A stretch of DNA of 30,289 nt from a virus. The notes beneath the pieces are model-generated. The model was not told the origin of the DNA. It did not search any database and was given only the letters and a program-made list of their open reading frames with translations. Shown here one piece after another: positions 1 through 7,474 of the stretch (its first letter is position 1; each line of letters starts with the position of its first letter). Position numbers and translations under genes: made by a program. Where the stretch lies: positions 1 through 30,289 of IMG/VR virus record IMGVR_UViG_3300020378_000024; one strand, given 5' to 3'.

Positions 1-510
1 ATTATCATCACTAGCATTTTTCGTTATTATCTTTTGCTCCTCTTCCTCTAATTCTTCAGGTTCTACTTCTATTATTTTACCAGCAGGTAATACACCACCT
101 GTATCATAATAAAGTTGTTTCATACGTTCTAACACTTCTTCTTTTGACATGGTATCTACTCTGTTTACAGTAAGTTCACTTCTGTTCACATACAAACCTG
201 CAGCTTTACCACGAGCCACCTCTGCTGTGACTGCTGCAGAGAAAGCATTATTACGCATAGCACCATCACGAATATCTTTCAAATCTTTTAGATGAGTTCC
301 TAAACTTAATTCTGCCTTGTCTGCAGCTTTTTCTTGCAACTCACTTATTCTCTTTTGAACTAATGGATTATCTTTACTCGTTAGCACTGTACCAGCTTTC
401 CCTGCATTCTTCTCGCTGTACCCAGCATCTTTTGCAGCATCTTTCTTGCTCATGCCTTTAGCGACATTTTGAGCAAATTTTTCTTGCTTTGGTGTTAGCT
501 TATCCGCCAT
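1..510 (-). CDS. terS: Terminase small subunit, C-terminus cut by window edge
   Basis: An open frame of 170 codons starts at ATG 510 and runs off the left edge. The N-terminal third (LTPKQEKFAQ..GMSKKDAAKDAGYSEKNA) has the look of the helix-turn-helix Terminase_2 small subunits, which bind the phage packaging site and hand DNA to the large subunit. Residues about 45-110 are helical and rich in Glu and Lys; the visible end becomes very acidic (VEPEELEEEEQ). The gene overlaps the stop of the preceding gene by 16 nt and its Shine-Dalgarno is weak. It is last in the leftward block, so the large terminase probably lies just beyond position 1. Family call is from sequence pattern; the missing C-terminus cannot be judged. 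Confidence 0.8.
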   Translation of the reverse strand, partial: MADKLTPKQEKFAQNVAKGMSKKDAAKDAGYSEKNAGKAGTVLTSKDNPLVQKRISELQEKAADKAELSLGTHLKDLKDIRDGAMRNNAFSAAVTAEVARGKAAGLYVNRSELTVNRVDTMSKEEVLERMKQLYYDTGGVLPAGKIIEVEPEELEEEEQKIITKNASDDN

Positions 511-731
511 ACTCTAAACTGTGTCATACCATCTTCAAATACTTTTCTGGTGGTAAACTTTTTATTGTTTCTTCTACAGTATTGACTTAAAGCCACTCTC
601 ATTTTTTGAACTAACGTAGGCTCAAAAACAACTGCATAACTGTCACCGATTTCCATCTTATGATAATTATACTTGTTATTTCTCGGACCATCGTAGTTTT
701 CGGGTATAGGTACGTTCTTTTCAAAGTCCAT
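495..731 (-). CDS. Small basic hypothetical protein upstream of terS
   Basis: A 78-aa protein I do not recognise. It starts at ATG 731, with AGAGG six bases upstream, and its stop overlaps the start of the terminase small subunit. The N-terminal half is polar with a DGPRNNKYNY stretch; the second half (about residues 40-78) is basic and predicted helical followed by strand, with QYCRRNNKKFTTRK and ending FRVWRIS. That charge pattern would suit nucleic acid binding, but no family motif is visible. Placement directly before terS suggests co-expression with packaging genes. Function unknown. Confidence 0.65.
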   Translation of the reverse strand: MDFEKNVPIPENYDGPRNNKYNYHKMEIGDSYAVVFEPTLVQKMRVALSQYCRRNNKKFTTRKVFEDGMTQFRVWRIS

Positions 732-732
732 A

Positions 733-1062
733 TTATGCCTCTGCTATATCGAGTTTTTCCCAGCTGTTCCAGTCAACATCAATAATAGTCCTCTCATTAC
801 CTGTTCCAGGAATATATATTGACGCTCTAATATGTGGAGCAACTTTTTCACCTTGAGCATGCTCATGTATCATAAGGGCAGTCATAGGAAACTTAACCTC
901 ATTTATATCCATGTGCATTTTATCTAGCTCTTTAACTAAAAAAGGTTTGAGTTTAGTTTCATCGAGTTGTCGATTGTACTCATTCTCTCTACCCTTTTTA
1001 ATTATATTTTGTAGCTGTTTAAAGGTTGCTACTTTACCTTTTAGAGACATCGCTCTAGCCAT
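733..1062 (-). CDS. Hypothetical protein, 109 aa
   Basis: Starts at ATG 1062, one base after the preceding stop, with AGAGGTG five bases upstream. Residues 1-45 are basic and helical (SLKGKVATFKQLQNIIKKGRE). The C-terminal half looks beta-rich and carries MIHEHAQGEKVAPHIRASIYIPG and IIDVDWNSWEKL, so it may be a small alpha/beta domain. I do not recognise the family. It sits in a run of three unknown genes between an intergenic promoter-like element and terS, with translational coupling on both sides. Confidence 0.65.
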   Translation of the reverse strand: MARAMSLKGKVATFKQLQNIIKKGRENEYNRQLDETKLKPFLVKELDKMHMDINEVKFPMTALMIHEHAQGEKVAPHIRASIYIPGTGNERTIIDVDWNSWEKLDIAEA

Positions 1063-1063
1063 A

Positions 1064-1624
1064 TCACACCTCTTCTGCGAATTTGGATTTTACGTCATAC
1101 TTTATATCACCTAGTTTTAGATCACTGTGTTTTTCTAATAACTCAGCAACGGTTAGTTCACCAGTGTAATAAAGTTGCCTTGTTTTATTTTTATCAGATG
1201 AAGGAACTTTATCAGTAGCTTTCACCTTACTCTCCATATTAATGCTTGACACACGAACCACTTTTTTCTGTATAGGTTTTCTAAACGAAGGTTTCTTAAC
1301 CACGTTTGAGTGAAACGCTACATGATGTGGGTCAAAGTCAGAGTCACTAGGCTCTTTAGCCAGTGGTAGAAGTAATTTATAGAGTTTTCTGCATGCGTCT
1401 TGCTTATCTTTGTACTTAAACTTTTTCAAGTTATGGCACTCGATAATTTTATCTAGATGTTGCACATTGAACCATGAAGGATAGGCAAATTTATTAGGGT
1501 CAGCTAATATAAGTGACCCACCTCTAATCCTGCCTGACTTAACACTATTCACACGTACTACTCTTTTATAAGTAGTACCTTGTGGTGTATCTAAAACAAA
1601 TACGACAGCTTCTTCGTCTAACAT
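1064..1624 (-). CDS. Hypothetical protein, 186 aa, first gene of the terS unit
   Basis: Starts at ATG 1624. The N-terminal part (residues 1-60) is beta-like: VVFVLDTPQGTTYKRVVRVNSVKSGRIRGGSLILAD. Residues 60-90 are helical and basic (HNLKKFKYKDKQDACRKLYKLLLPLAKE); a Lys/Ser-rich linker (about 110-145) joins a short C-terminal helical end. No catalytic motif seen. It is preceded by a 79-bp gap holding the conserved intergenic element (1661-1679), so it is probably the first gene of the transcript that ends with the terminase. Function unknown. Confidence 0.65.
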   Translation of the reverse strand: MLDEEAVVFVLDTPQGTTYKRVVRVNSVKSGRIRGGSLILADPNKFAYPSWFNVQHLDKIIECHNLKKFKYKDKQDACRKLYKLLLPLAKEPSDSDFDPHHVAFHSNVVKKPSFRKPIQKKVVRVSSINMESKVKATDKVPSSDKNKTRQLYYTGELTVAELLEKHSDLKLGDIKYDVKSKFAEEV

Positions 1625-1660
1625 AATTACTTAAAATAAAAGCTAAGCATATATAACAAT

Positions 1661-1679
1661 AAGTTAAAAGTAAAGGATA
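1661..1679 (-). promoter_or_regulatory. Conserved intergenic element, copy A
   Basis: On the minus strand this reads TATCCTTTACTTTTAACTT. It matches 17 of 19 bases of copy B (3042-3060) and resembles copy C (10630-10647). It lies in a non-coding gap, 36 nt before the ATG at 1624. Its recurrence only in gaps that precede leftward gene sets suggests a promoter, transcription start region or operator. Confidence 0.45.
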
Positions 1680-1681
1680 AT

Positions 1682-1707
1682 CTAAAATTCTTCGTAAAAA
1701 ATTTTAG
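1682..1707 (-). repeat. AT-rich inverted repeat at a gene end
   Basis: CTAAAATT (1682-1689) and AATTTTAG (1700-1707) are perfect 8-bp arms around a 10-nt loop. The right arm covers the stop codon of the gene ending at 1704. The stem is A/T-rich and no U-run follows on the minus strand, so a rho-independent terminator is doubtful; it may protect the mRNA end or be chance in AT-rich DNA. Confidence 0.25.
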
Positions 1708-1994
1708 TGAAGATTGTCTTCTTCAGTCCTAAACTCAGATCCGAAGTGATAACTCAAAGCAAGATCCATTGCGGAATGCATTACTTCTCTTAGATTTTCT
1801 TCTTCAAATACATGACCACTTGGTACAGTGGTTTCAAAAAATTCTATAGCTGATTGAACAGCAGCAAATAAAAATGCTGCAGGCACCACGCTATCTGGTG
1901 CTTCCATGTTTTCTGATATGTGTTTAGACTCTTCGACAAGACGTCGGGCTATCTCTTCAGTTAGCTCGGACATCTCGTCGAAAGTCATAGCCAT
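1704..1994 (-). CDS. Small acidic helical hypothetical protein, 96 aa
   Basis: Starts at ATG 1994, which overlaps the TAA of the DUF932 gene (TAATG), so it is translationally coupled to it. The product is acidic and almost wholly helical: residues 5-30 (DEMSELTEEIARRLVEESKHI), 38-55 (VVPAAFLFAAVQSAIEFFE) and 65-82. The middle helix is hydrophobic but short and mixed, more like a buried core helix than a membrane span. I do not recognise it. Coupling suggests a role tied to the DUF932 protein, but this is inference. Confidence 0.65.
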   Translation of the reverse strand: MAMTFDEMSELTEEIARRLVEESKHISENMEAPDSVVPAAFLFAAVQSAIEFFETTVPSGHVFEEENLREVMHSAMDLALSYHFGSEFRTEEDNLH

Positions 1995-3022
1995 TATGCA
2001 GCCTTAGCATACTCCAGAGCTTTTGATATAGCTTTCTGCTTAAGTGATGCACGACCACCGAACCACGCATTATGTAATGCTGCGTCACGGTCATGACCCC
2101 ACTTATGATCAACTATAAAAGTGACAGCATTAGCAGCACCCCACCAAGTACCCTTAGAGGACTTGAGGTTAGCTCCTGGCTGTTCTTCTAAAGCCTGATG
2201 TACCATTGCTGGTATACGCTTAAACTCATCAACCATTGATTGACGTGTTGCTATAGCTTTTATATCACTCATTTGCTCAATATTCTTTTGCTGTTCCAAT
2301 AATTCAGGTTGGAATAGCTCAGATATATATGATACTACATTTTGTGACGTATAGTTCTTAGAACTTAAGAACTCGGCAGACTCTTTAAAGTCTTTCATAC
2401 GATCACCAGCGATACCTAGTGCTTCCTCAGCAGACTTAAATACTTCTGCATCAAGAGCCGTTAAATGAGGCATCTTGAAAGAAGGTCTAGTCTTATCTGC
2501 TAAAGCATAGGTAAGAGTGTTATTACAGACAACCCTAATAGGTGTAAACCTAATCTCGTTAGCTTTGCCCCACTTATGAGATACAGAAACTAGTAAATAA
2601 CCTAGTACTCTGTCATCTCCAGGAAGCGTAAAACCATCATTGATTTTAGCTAAGCCCCAGACTTGTTCACCACCTTTTAAGGCACCAGCTGTATCCATCG
2701 ACATATCTCCTACGCTAGTAAACTTCTCAAAAAATTTAAAAGCATCGGCATTTTGTGACGGTACAAACTTTGGACCACAAGGACCAAAGGTTTTGTTATC
2801 ACTATCTCTTACTAAAACGTAGTAATCGTTCACAGGTATAACCTCTTTACTATTTTCTACGCTTGGCTCAGAGTGTGTGAATAAATGCCTTTTACTTACT
2901 GTCCAATCAAGTCCAGCAGCAACAAGCATTTCATCAGGAGTAAGGTTATCTTCAACCTTAACACCTAATCCGTGCCAGGGAACTTCCCCAGCATAAGCCA
3001 TTGTTTCTACGGCATGAGCCAT
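1994..3022 (-). CDS. DUF932 (TIGR03299-type) phage/plasmid protein
   Basis: A 342-aa protein with the typical opening of this family, GEVPWHGLG at residues 12-20, followed by LTPDEMLVAAGLDWTV and, further on, VRVVCNNTLTYAL-like sequence about residues 165-175. DUF932 proteins occur widely in phages, plasmids and mobile elements; their biochemical role is not established. Full length for the family. The start is certain: AGGAGG lies five bases before ATG 3022, the strongest Shine-Dalgarno in the left block, suggesting high expression. The conserved intergenic element copy B sits 19 nt upstream, so this gene and the following 96-aa gene may form a separate transcript. Confidence 0.85.
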   Translation of the reverse strand: MAHAVETMAYAGEVPWHGLGVKVEDNLTPDEMLVAAGLDWTVSKRHLFTHSEPSVENSKEVIPVNDYYVLVRDSDNKTFGPCGPKFVPSQNADAFKFFEKFTSVGDMSMDTAGALKGGEQVWGLAKINDGFTLPGDDRVLGYLLVSVSHKWGKANEIRFTPIRVVCNNTLTYALADKTRPSFKMPHLTALDAEVFKSAEEALGIAGDRMKDFKESAEFLSSKNYTSQNVVSYISELFQPELLEQQKNIEQMSDIKAIATRQSMVDEFKRIPAMVHQALEEQPGANLKSSKGTWWGAANAVTFIVDHKWGHDRDAALHNAWFGGRASLKQKAISKALEYAKAA

Positions 3023-3041
3023 AATTACCTCCTTCTAATAA

Positions 3042-3060
3042 AAGTTAAAAGTTAGGGATA
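3042..3060 (-). promoter_or_regulatory. Conserved intergenic element, copy B
   Basis: Minus-strand reading TATCCCTAACTTTTAACTT, in the 52-bp gap before the DUF932 gene. It differs from copy A at two of 19 positions. TTTATAG lies immediately upstream on the same strand and could serve as a -10-like box with the element around the transcription start. Confidence 0.45.
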
Positions 3061-3074
3061 CTATAAACTAACGA

Positions 3075-3482
3075 TTACGAGATAATAGCATGTTCTTTAA
3101 GAACATTAACAAGTAAATCAAGCCAATGATCAAAAGTCATCACGCATTTAATGTCAGAATTTTTATACTTATTATTAATATAATTAATAGGTGCAACGAC
3201 TCTTATAGGTTGTCTATCGAACTTATATATAAGTATAGGTATTTGATCCTCAGCAGATTTTTCTACTTGATTCCACCATGCATCTTTATACCAACTACCT
3301 TCTCTATATCTTTTACATTCAATAACGTGTAGGGGAATAGTTAGATCGCCCTTATCTTTTTCTTGATACTGTTCAAGGTTTCTTTTACAAACATAATCAA
3401 TGTTATGCTCACTAAGGAAAGCGTTGAGTTTCTTAGCAATGTCACGCTCAAATGAAGCACCTTTGTTTCTTACATTAATCAT
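3075..3482 (-). CDS. PD-(D/E)XK nuclease, Holliday-junction-resolvase-like
   Basis: A 135-aa protein. Residues 7-14 (KGASFERD) carry a conserved-looking Glu12; GDL with Asp46 is followed by HVIECKRY with Glu55 and Lys57, giving the E...D...ExK arrangement of the PD-(D/E)XK fold. After it come DAWWNQVEKSAEDQ and a strand pair (PILIYKF, IRVVAP) usual for the archaeal Hjc/phage resolvase-like group. Likely cleaves branched or damaged DNA during replication or packaging. It is the last gene in the long overlapping run, its start overlapping the stop of the 76-aa gene. A restriction-like activity cannot be excluded. Confidence 0.7.
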   Translation of the reverse strand: MINVRNKGASFERDIAKKLNAFLSEHNIDYVCKRNLEQYQEKDKGDLTIPLHVIECKRYREGSWYKDAWWNQVEKSAEDQIPILIYKFDRQPIRVVAPINYINNKYKNSDIKCVMTFDHWLDLLVNVLKEHAIIS

Positions 3483-3705
3483 TAACCACCTCTATATCTG
3501 CCGTAGTTTCTATCACAACTCTAGCACCACAGGACAGGATGGGCTTATCATTGCCCCCATACCTGACTGTACTCTCTCCTAGAATTTTAACTGCGTGACA
3601 GTAAGTATTATTCTTTCCTTCTTTTATAGTAATAACTGGCTCATCAGTGCCGTGTTTCAAGTTAGCTTTGATTTTATGTTGATTAACGTGAATGTATTTC
3701 TTCAT
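3475..3705 (-). CDS. Small hypothetical protein, about 76 aa
   Basis: An unrecognised small basic protein, beta-rich (VITIKEGKNNTYCHAVKILG, VRYGGND, ARVVIETTADIEVV). I prefer ATG 3705; a TTG at 3711 in the same frame has GGGAG at closer spacing and would add two residues. The gene overlaps both neighbours, typical of the compact early block. The hydrogen-bonding-rich beta sequence resembles small phage regulatory or anti-host proteins only in a general way. Confidence 0.6.
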   Translation of the reverse strand: MKKYIHVNQHKIKANLKHGTDEPVITIKEGKNNTYCHAVKILGESTVRYGGNDKPILSCGARVVIETTADIEVVND

Positions 3706-3928
3706 CTTCAATCATCTCCCTTTTCTGTCGTGGCATGTACCCTAAAGCCCAGCAACTTATCACTATAAGTTTTTTCTTTATATCGTCGTATGAGTTCCAA
3801 TCTCTTATTTCCTCAGCTGTGCGACCACAACCTTTACAAACCACAGTACCCCATTGAGTGACTGAGCAAGTTCCTATACATGGAGAGTCAGCTAAGCCTG
3901 TTGTTCGATGTAGAGATTTCTGAGCCAT
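3683..3928 (-). CDS. DUF1289 family four-cysteine protein
   Basis: An 81-aa protein with the DUF1289 signature: DSPCIGTC at residues 14-21, then CKGCGRTAEEIRDW at 31-44. Cys17, Cys21, Cys31 and Cys34 form a C-x3-C-x9-C-x2-C set able to bind a metal or Fe-S centre. The family is mainly known as small proteins of proteobacterial chromosomes and has no settled function. The gene overlaps the HTH gene upstream and the small hypothetical downstream. The family call is confident; its role in the phage is unknown. It probably came from a proteobacterial host. Confidence 0.8.
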   Translation of the reverse strand: MAQKSLHRTTGLADSPCIGTCSVTQWGTVVCKGCGRTAEEIRDWNSYDDIKKKLIVISCWALGYMPRQKREMIEDEEIHSR

Positions 3929-4208
3929 TCCTGCTTTTTATGAGTCTTATACCATTTTCTCTAAGCCACCCTCTCAACACATCATTATGCATATCAGGGT
4001 ACTTCTCTTTTACTTTTTTACAAACTTCATTATAAACCTTTAATCCCTTGTAGTAATCACTATGCCCTAGCTTACACATACGAACTATCTGCCACACCCT
4101 CTGTTTTGAAATTTTATATTTCATACCTATCTCTTCTAAAGTAGCGTCAGAATTTTTATACAACATGTATATAGAAAAATACATTCTCTTTTTATCGTAC
4201 CTAGTCAT
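3888..4208 (-). CDS. HTH protein with sigma-70 region 4-like motif
   Basis: A 106-aa protein. Residues 22-42 (ATLEEIGMKYKISKQRVWQIV) match the pattern of sigma-70 region 4 and related helix-turn-helix domains (LxEIGxxxxIsxxRVxQI), which recognise -35 elements or operators. The C-terminal half is basic and helical with no further motif. It lacks regions 2 and 3, so it cannot be a full sigma factor; it may be a transcription regulator or a sigma-appropriation protein acting on the conserved intergenic elements of this phage (inference). The start ATG 4208 overlaps the stop of the cytidylyltransferase gene. Confidence 0.65.
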   Translation of the reverse strand: MTRYDKKRMYFSIYMLYKNSDATLEEIGMKYKISKQRVWQIVRMCKLGHSDYYKGLKVYNEVCKKVKEKYPDMHNDVLRGWLRENGIRLIKSRNGSEISTSNNRLS

Positions 4209-4614
4209 TAATATACCTTTGTCTTAAATCAGTGCTAGAAAATCCATGTTGTCTAGAGTTGTAGTAGATTTCTTTATCAGAGCGTGGGTTATTAAATTCT
4301 GTACAGCCAGTAAATGCTTTTCCTTTATATTCCTCACCTATTATTCTTACATGCCATTTTACCATATTGAGTAAGTTTAATAAATCTTGCTCTGTTTCAT
4401 AACAAATTATTTCGTCCACATATTTACAACCCTTTAATTGTATCTGTCTTTCTATCAAACTTTGTATGGGTTTGCTTTTACTGTCTCTTTCTAAACTAGG
4501 GTCAATATGTAGTCCTACAATTAAATAGTCACAAACACCTTTAGCTTCTTCTAGCATAGCAACATGTCCTGCGTGTAATAAATCAAAAGCACTAAAAGTA
4601 ATACCTATCTTCAT
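4201..4614 (-). CDS. Cytidylyltransferase-like nucleotidyltransferase
   Basis: A 137-aa protein of the HxGH nucleotidyltransferase superfamily, closest in look to glycerol-3-phosphate cytidylyltransferase (TagD) and the C-terminal domain of RfaE. TFSAFDLLHAGHVAML spans residues 6-21 with His14 and His17; the second nucleotide-binding motif, GFSSTDLRQR, is at about 124-133. Full length for the family. It would couple CTP or ATP to a phosphorylated small molecule, making an activated donor such as a CDP-alcohol or nucleotide sugar. The start overlaps the PolA stop (ATGA). In this context an activated donor for DNA decoration is attractive; host-surface or cofactor metabolism is the alternative. 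Confidence 0.8.
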   Translation of the reverse strand: MKIGITFSAFDLLHAGHVAMLEEAKGVCDYLIVGLHIDPSLERDSKSKPIQSLIERQIQLKGCKYVDEIICYETEQDLLNLLNMVKWHVRIIGEEYKGKAFTGCTEFNNPRSDKEIYYNSRQHGFSSTDLRQRYIND

Positions 4615-6482
4615 TTAAAATACTCCAAATAATTTTCTATCTCTCCCCAGCTTTTACCTATCTCAGCATCTACTTTATTAGGTACATTGATTTTTACACA
4701 GTCTCTCATAACCTCAATGACTTTTTCACATTCCTGTTTATCTTTAACAGATATATTTAACTCGTCATGCACTTGAGTATGTGCGAGTATACCTTCTTTA
4801 TGTAAATCCAGCATAGCTTTTTTAGTCATGTCTGCTGCTGAGCCTTGTATAAGTCGATTCATAGCCTTATATGTAAAAGCCCTTTTAAGCCCTTTTCCAT
4901 ACGTTTCGAGGGCTTTTTCGTAGGGGTAAGGGGTATCCCTATACGACATAGGTTCGTAAAGGTTAAAGCGACACTTACGTCCTAGAATAGTCTTTATATA
5001 ACCTCTATTTGACCCTAGCCTAGCACAAGTATCTCGTAGACCACGGATAAAAGGTACTCGTTCATGATACTGATCAAATAGTATTTGACCCTCTTCTTCA
5101 CTAATACCTAATTGACGTATGAGTTTATCTTTACCCATACCATAACTCAAACCTAGATTTATATTCTTAGCTTCCTTACGACTTATGTTAGCCATGTCTG
5201 CTACTATTTGATGAAAGTCTGCATCATCTGTGTAAGCCTCTGCTGCCTCTTGTGCACCTTCTTGTTTAGTAAGTAGCGAGTAATGTACTGTAAGTCTAGG
5301 CTCTTGTTGAGAGTAATCAAAACAACCCCAGTGACAGTCTTCTTCTGGTATAAATAAACTTCTTATTAAACTGCCTATTTCTGGATCACGAGCTGGTACT
5401 TGTTGTAAGTTAGGGTTGCTACAACTAAACCTACCAGTGACTGTGCCTCCATCATCTGACCTTAAAGGGTGTAGTTCCCCATGTATTCTACCGTCTACCT
5501 CGTGGTCTAAAATCATTTTATCTATAAAAGTAGTTCTAGCTTTATTAAGTTTTCTAGCCTGTGCTATCGCTAGTGGTAATTTATGGTCATGTGCCTCTAA
5601 CCAAGCAGAAGTAAAACTCGGTGCATTTAGTTTTGGCGATCTAGGGTAATCTAAACCAGCTCTGTCAAATACCTGTGCGACTGATGCTGCTGCCCATAGG
5701 TCAGGGGTAATACCATACCAATTTTTTATTTGACTTAATATCTTTTGTTCTTTACCCTTTAACTCCTGACTAACTCTATCTGCTTTATCTAAATCGACTC
5801 TTACACCACGTCTCCTCATCTCTATAAGTACCCTTATTAAAGATGACTCAAGTTTATATATTTCACTAACCTCTTCCTCTTTTATTTTCTCTTTTAGAGT
5901 TTGCCATAATCTATAGGTAAGGTCAGCATCTTGCTCACCATACATGCCAACATATTTGGGTTCTAATTTATACATCTCTGATTTAGGGTTTAGCCCAAAT
6001 GCTTCTGCTGCCTCGGTTAAAAGTTTTTCATCTTTTAATTCTCCCATAAACCTTTCGCCTAAACTGTTGAGAGAGTATCTCCTCTCGTTTTCATTTATCA
6101 AAGGTGCAGCAATCATAGTGTCTTGTACAGTACCATTAACAGTAAAGCCCTCATAAGTAAGCCACCCTAAATCATACTGTGCGTTATGAAATACTTTATC
6201 GTTGTCATGCTCTAACTGTTTAGCTAACCATTTATAGACTACTCCTCTATCTAAATTAGCCCCATAATGATGAGCCACAGGGAAATAACCTTTCCAACCT
6301 TCTGTAGCTATACCTATCCCAATTATTTCTCCTTGCTTACAAGCCCAGCTCGGACCATGAGTCATAAGCAGTGGGTCTCTAGTTTCTAAATCAATAGCTA
6401 TCTCTTTAGCTTGTGTTAAATCAGGGAAACTATCTGGGGGTGTCCAGTCGGACTCAGGTGGAAAGAAACTTTTTTGATCCAT
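4611..6482 (-). CDS. polA: Family A DNA polymerase with 3'-5' exonuclease
   Basis: A 623-aa replicative polymerase. The proofreading domain has Exo I IDLET (Asp31, Glu33), Exo II FHNAQYD (Asn100, Asp104) and Exo III YGEQD (Tyr181, Asp185). The polymerase domain has motif A DYSQQEPR (Asp389), motif B RKEAKNINLGLSYG (Arg435, Lys439, Tyr447) and motif C VHDE (571-574). No 5'-3' exonuclease domain. The residue equivalent to E. coli Phe762 is Leu443, a variant reported in many marine phages and linked to altered ddNTP discrimination and slower, more accurate synthesis. All catalytic residues are present. The start ATG 6482 is coupled to the preceding gene (TAATG). It lies just downstream of the modification genes, consistent with a polymerase that must accept a modified pyrimidine. 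Confidence 0.96.
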   Translation of the reverse strand: MDQKSFFPPESDWTPPDSFPDLTQAKEIAIDLETRDPLLMTHGPSWACKQGEIIGIGIATEGWKGYFPVAHHYGANLDRGVVYKWLAKQLEHDNDKVFHNAQYDLGWLTYEGFTVNGTVQDTMIAAPLINENERRYSLNSLGERFMGELKDEKLLTEAAEAFGLNPKSEMYKLEPKYVGMYGEQDADLTYRLWQTLKEKIKEEEVSEIYKLESSLIRVLIEMRRRGVRVDLDKADRVSQELKGKEQKILSQIKNWYGITPDLWAAASVAQVFDRAGLDYPRSPKLNAPSFTSAWLEAHDHKLPLAIAQARKLNKARTTFIDKMILDHEVDGRIHGELHPLRSDDGGTVTGRFSCSNPNLQQVPARDPEIGSLIRSLFIPEEDCHWGCFDYSQQEPRLTVHYSLLTKQEGAQEAAEAYTDDADFHQIVADMANISRKEAKNINLGLSYGMGKDKLIRQLGISEEEGQILFDQYHERVPFIRGLRDTCARLGSNRGYIKTILGRKCRFNLYEPMSYRDTPYPYEKALETYGKGLKRAFTYKAMNRLIQGSAADMTKKAMLDLHKEGILAHTQVHDELNISVKDKQECEKVIEVMRDCVKINVPNKVDAEIGKSWGEIENYLEYFK

Positions 6483-6772
6483 TATTTTTTATTAGTCATG
6501 TGACCTTCTACAAGTAGTAAATACCTTCTTAGGTCTCTTATATCATCAAGTATACCAGTGTTGCTAGGGTCTTCTAATATAGTTTTAAATATATCGTAGC
6601 CGTTCTTTTTACACTGATTCTCTATCCTATCAAACTTTCTAGCTAACATCATAAATGCACCAACACCACCACGAGAACGCCAACTGTCACCATAACTGAC
6701 CTGTGCTTCCTCTAGCTTTTCTACATCATTATGGGCTAGTAATTTAATTAAATCAAAGTTAGATCCATTCAT
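6482..6772 (-). CDS. Nmad1/DUF1599-like small protein
   Basis: A 96-aa helical protein with YGDSW (27-31), RGGVGAFMMLARKFDRIE (34-51) and DDIRDLRRYLLLVE (76-89). This resembles the phage domain called DUF1599 or nucleotide modification associated domain 1, which is found near DNA base hypermodification genes and may act on free nucleotides, as MazG-like all-alpha pyrophosphatases do. Family assignment is from memory of the motif and was not searched. The start is fixed by GAGGAG eight bases before ATG 6772. It sits between PolA and the Cas4-like gene in the modification/replication run. Confidence 0.6.
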   Translation of the reverse strand: MNGSNFDLIKLLAHNDVEKLEEAQVSYGDSWRSRGGVGAFMMLARKFDRIENQCKKNGYDIFKTILEDPSNTGILDDIRDLRRYLLLVEGHMTNKK

Positions 6773-6774
6773 AA

Positions 6775-7461
6775 TTAATACTCCTCATATTTTTCTCTAC
6801 ACATATTCTGCTTACCAAAATAACACCACTTACACTTCCACTTAGAAGGATTAGCAGGAAACTCTGTAGCCTCAGTCATTTCTACAGCTCTTATATGTAT
6901 CTTATCTCTTTTGATATTTATACTCTCTTGAGTATAGATGTATCTATCTATTTTACCATGATCTAAATACCACATCTCTGTGATAATTTTTTCTAACTCA
7001 GGGTATCTTTTCAGGGCTATACCACCGTACAGCTCACACTGTTCTTTATGTGCTTCTTGATTGCCTTCGTATCTACCTGTCTTAAAATCAATTACTCTGG
7101 CTTCTTTAGAGTTTCCCTCGTCGTACACAAACGCATCTACTTTAGCTCTGCCCCATGTATCTTCATCAAACCAACCTGTTTGATCCCAGTCTTTAGTTAT
7201 AGCCCAGTCACTTTCACATGTCACCTGACCAAGTTCATGTAGTTCTTTTAGTTTTACAAATGCTTCTTCAAACTCTCTTAACTCTTTCGGTAATTCGTCA
7301 AACCTACCACGAATGTACTCCTCACATAGTTTATGCATATCCTTACCACGATCCATGGCAGGACTTCCAGGCTCTTTTATCTTTTTAATAAATTTAAACT
7401 CAGCTTGTTTAGGACACTTCTCATAACAACTAAGACGACTATAAGACCACTGTTCGATCAT
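6775..7461 (-). CDS. Cas4/RecB-like PD-(D/E)XK exonuclease with Fe-S cysteines
   Basis: A 228-aa protein opening with WSYSRLSCYEKCPKQ, the usual start of RecB/Cas4-type nucleases. Catalytic set: GKDMHKL (His43), Asp109, VIDFKTGR (Asp125, Lys127) and QCELY (Gln141, Tyr145). Cys16 together with Cys210, Cys213 and Cys221 would ligate a 4Fe-4S cluster as in Cas4 and AddB. Likely a single-strand or end-processing exonuclease in recombination, repair or host DNA breakdown. No cas1, cas2 or repeat array is nearby, so CRISPR adaptation is not implied. The start at 7461 has AGGAG six bases upstream. It follows the thymidylate-synthase-like gene after 13 nt. Confidence 0.85.
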   Translation of the reverse strand: MIEQWSYSRLSCYEKCPKQAEFKFIKKIKEPGSPAMDRGKDMHKLCEEYIRGRFDELPKELREFEEAFVKLKELHELGQVTCESDWAITKDWDQTGWFDEDTWGRAKVDAFVYDEGNSKEARVIDFKTGRYEGNQEAHKEQCELYGGIALKRYPELEKIITEMWYLDHGKIDRYIYTQESINIKRDKIHIRAVEMTEATEFPANPSKWKCKWCYFGKQNMCREKYEEY

Positions 7462-7474
7462 TTGATTCTCCTGT

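Noticed and set aside
6775-7461. CRISPR adaptation locus suggested by the Cas4-like protein.
   Set aside because: No repeat-spacer array and no cas1, cas2 or effector gene is present in the window.
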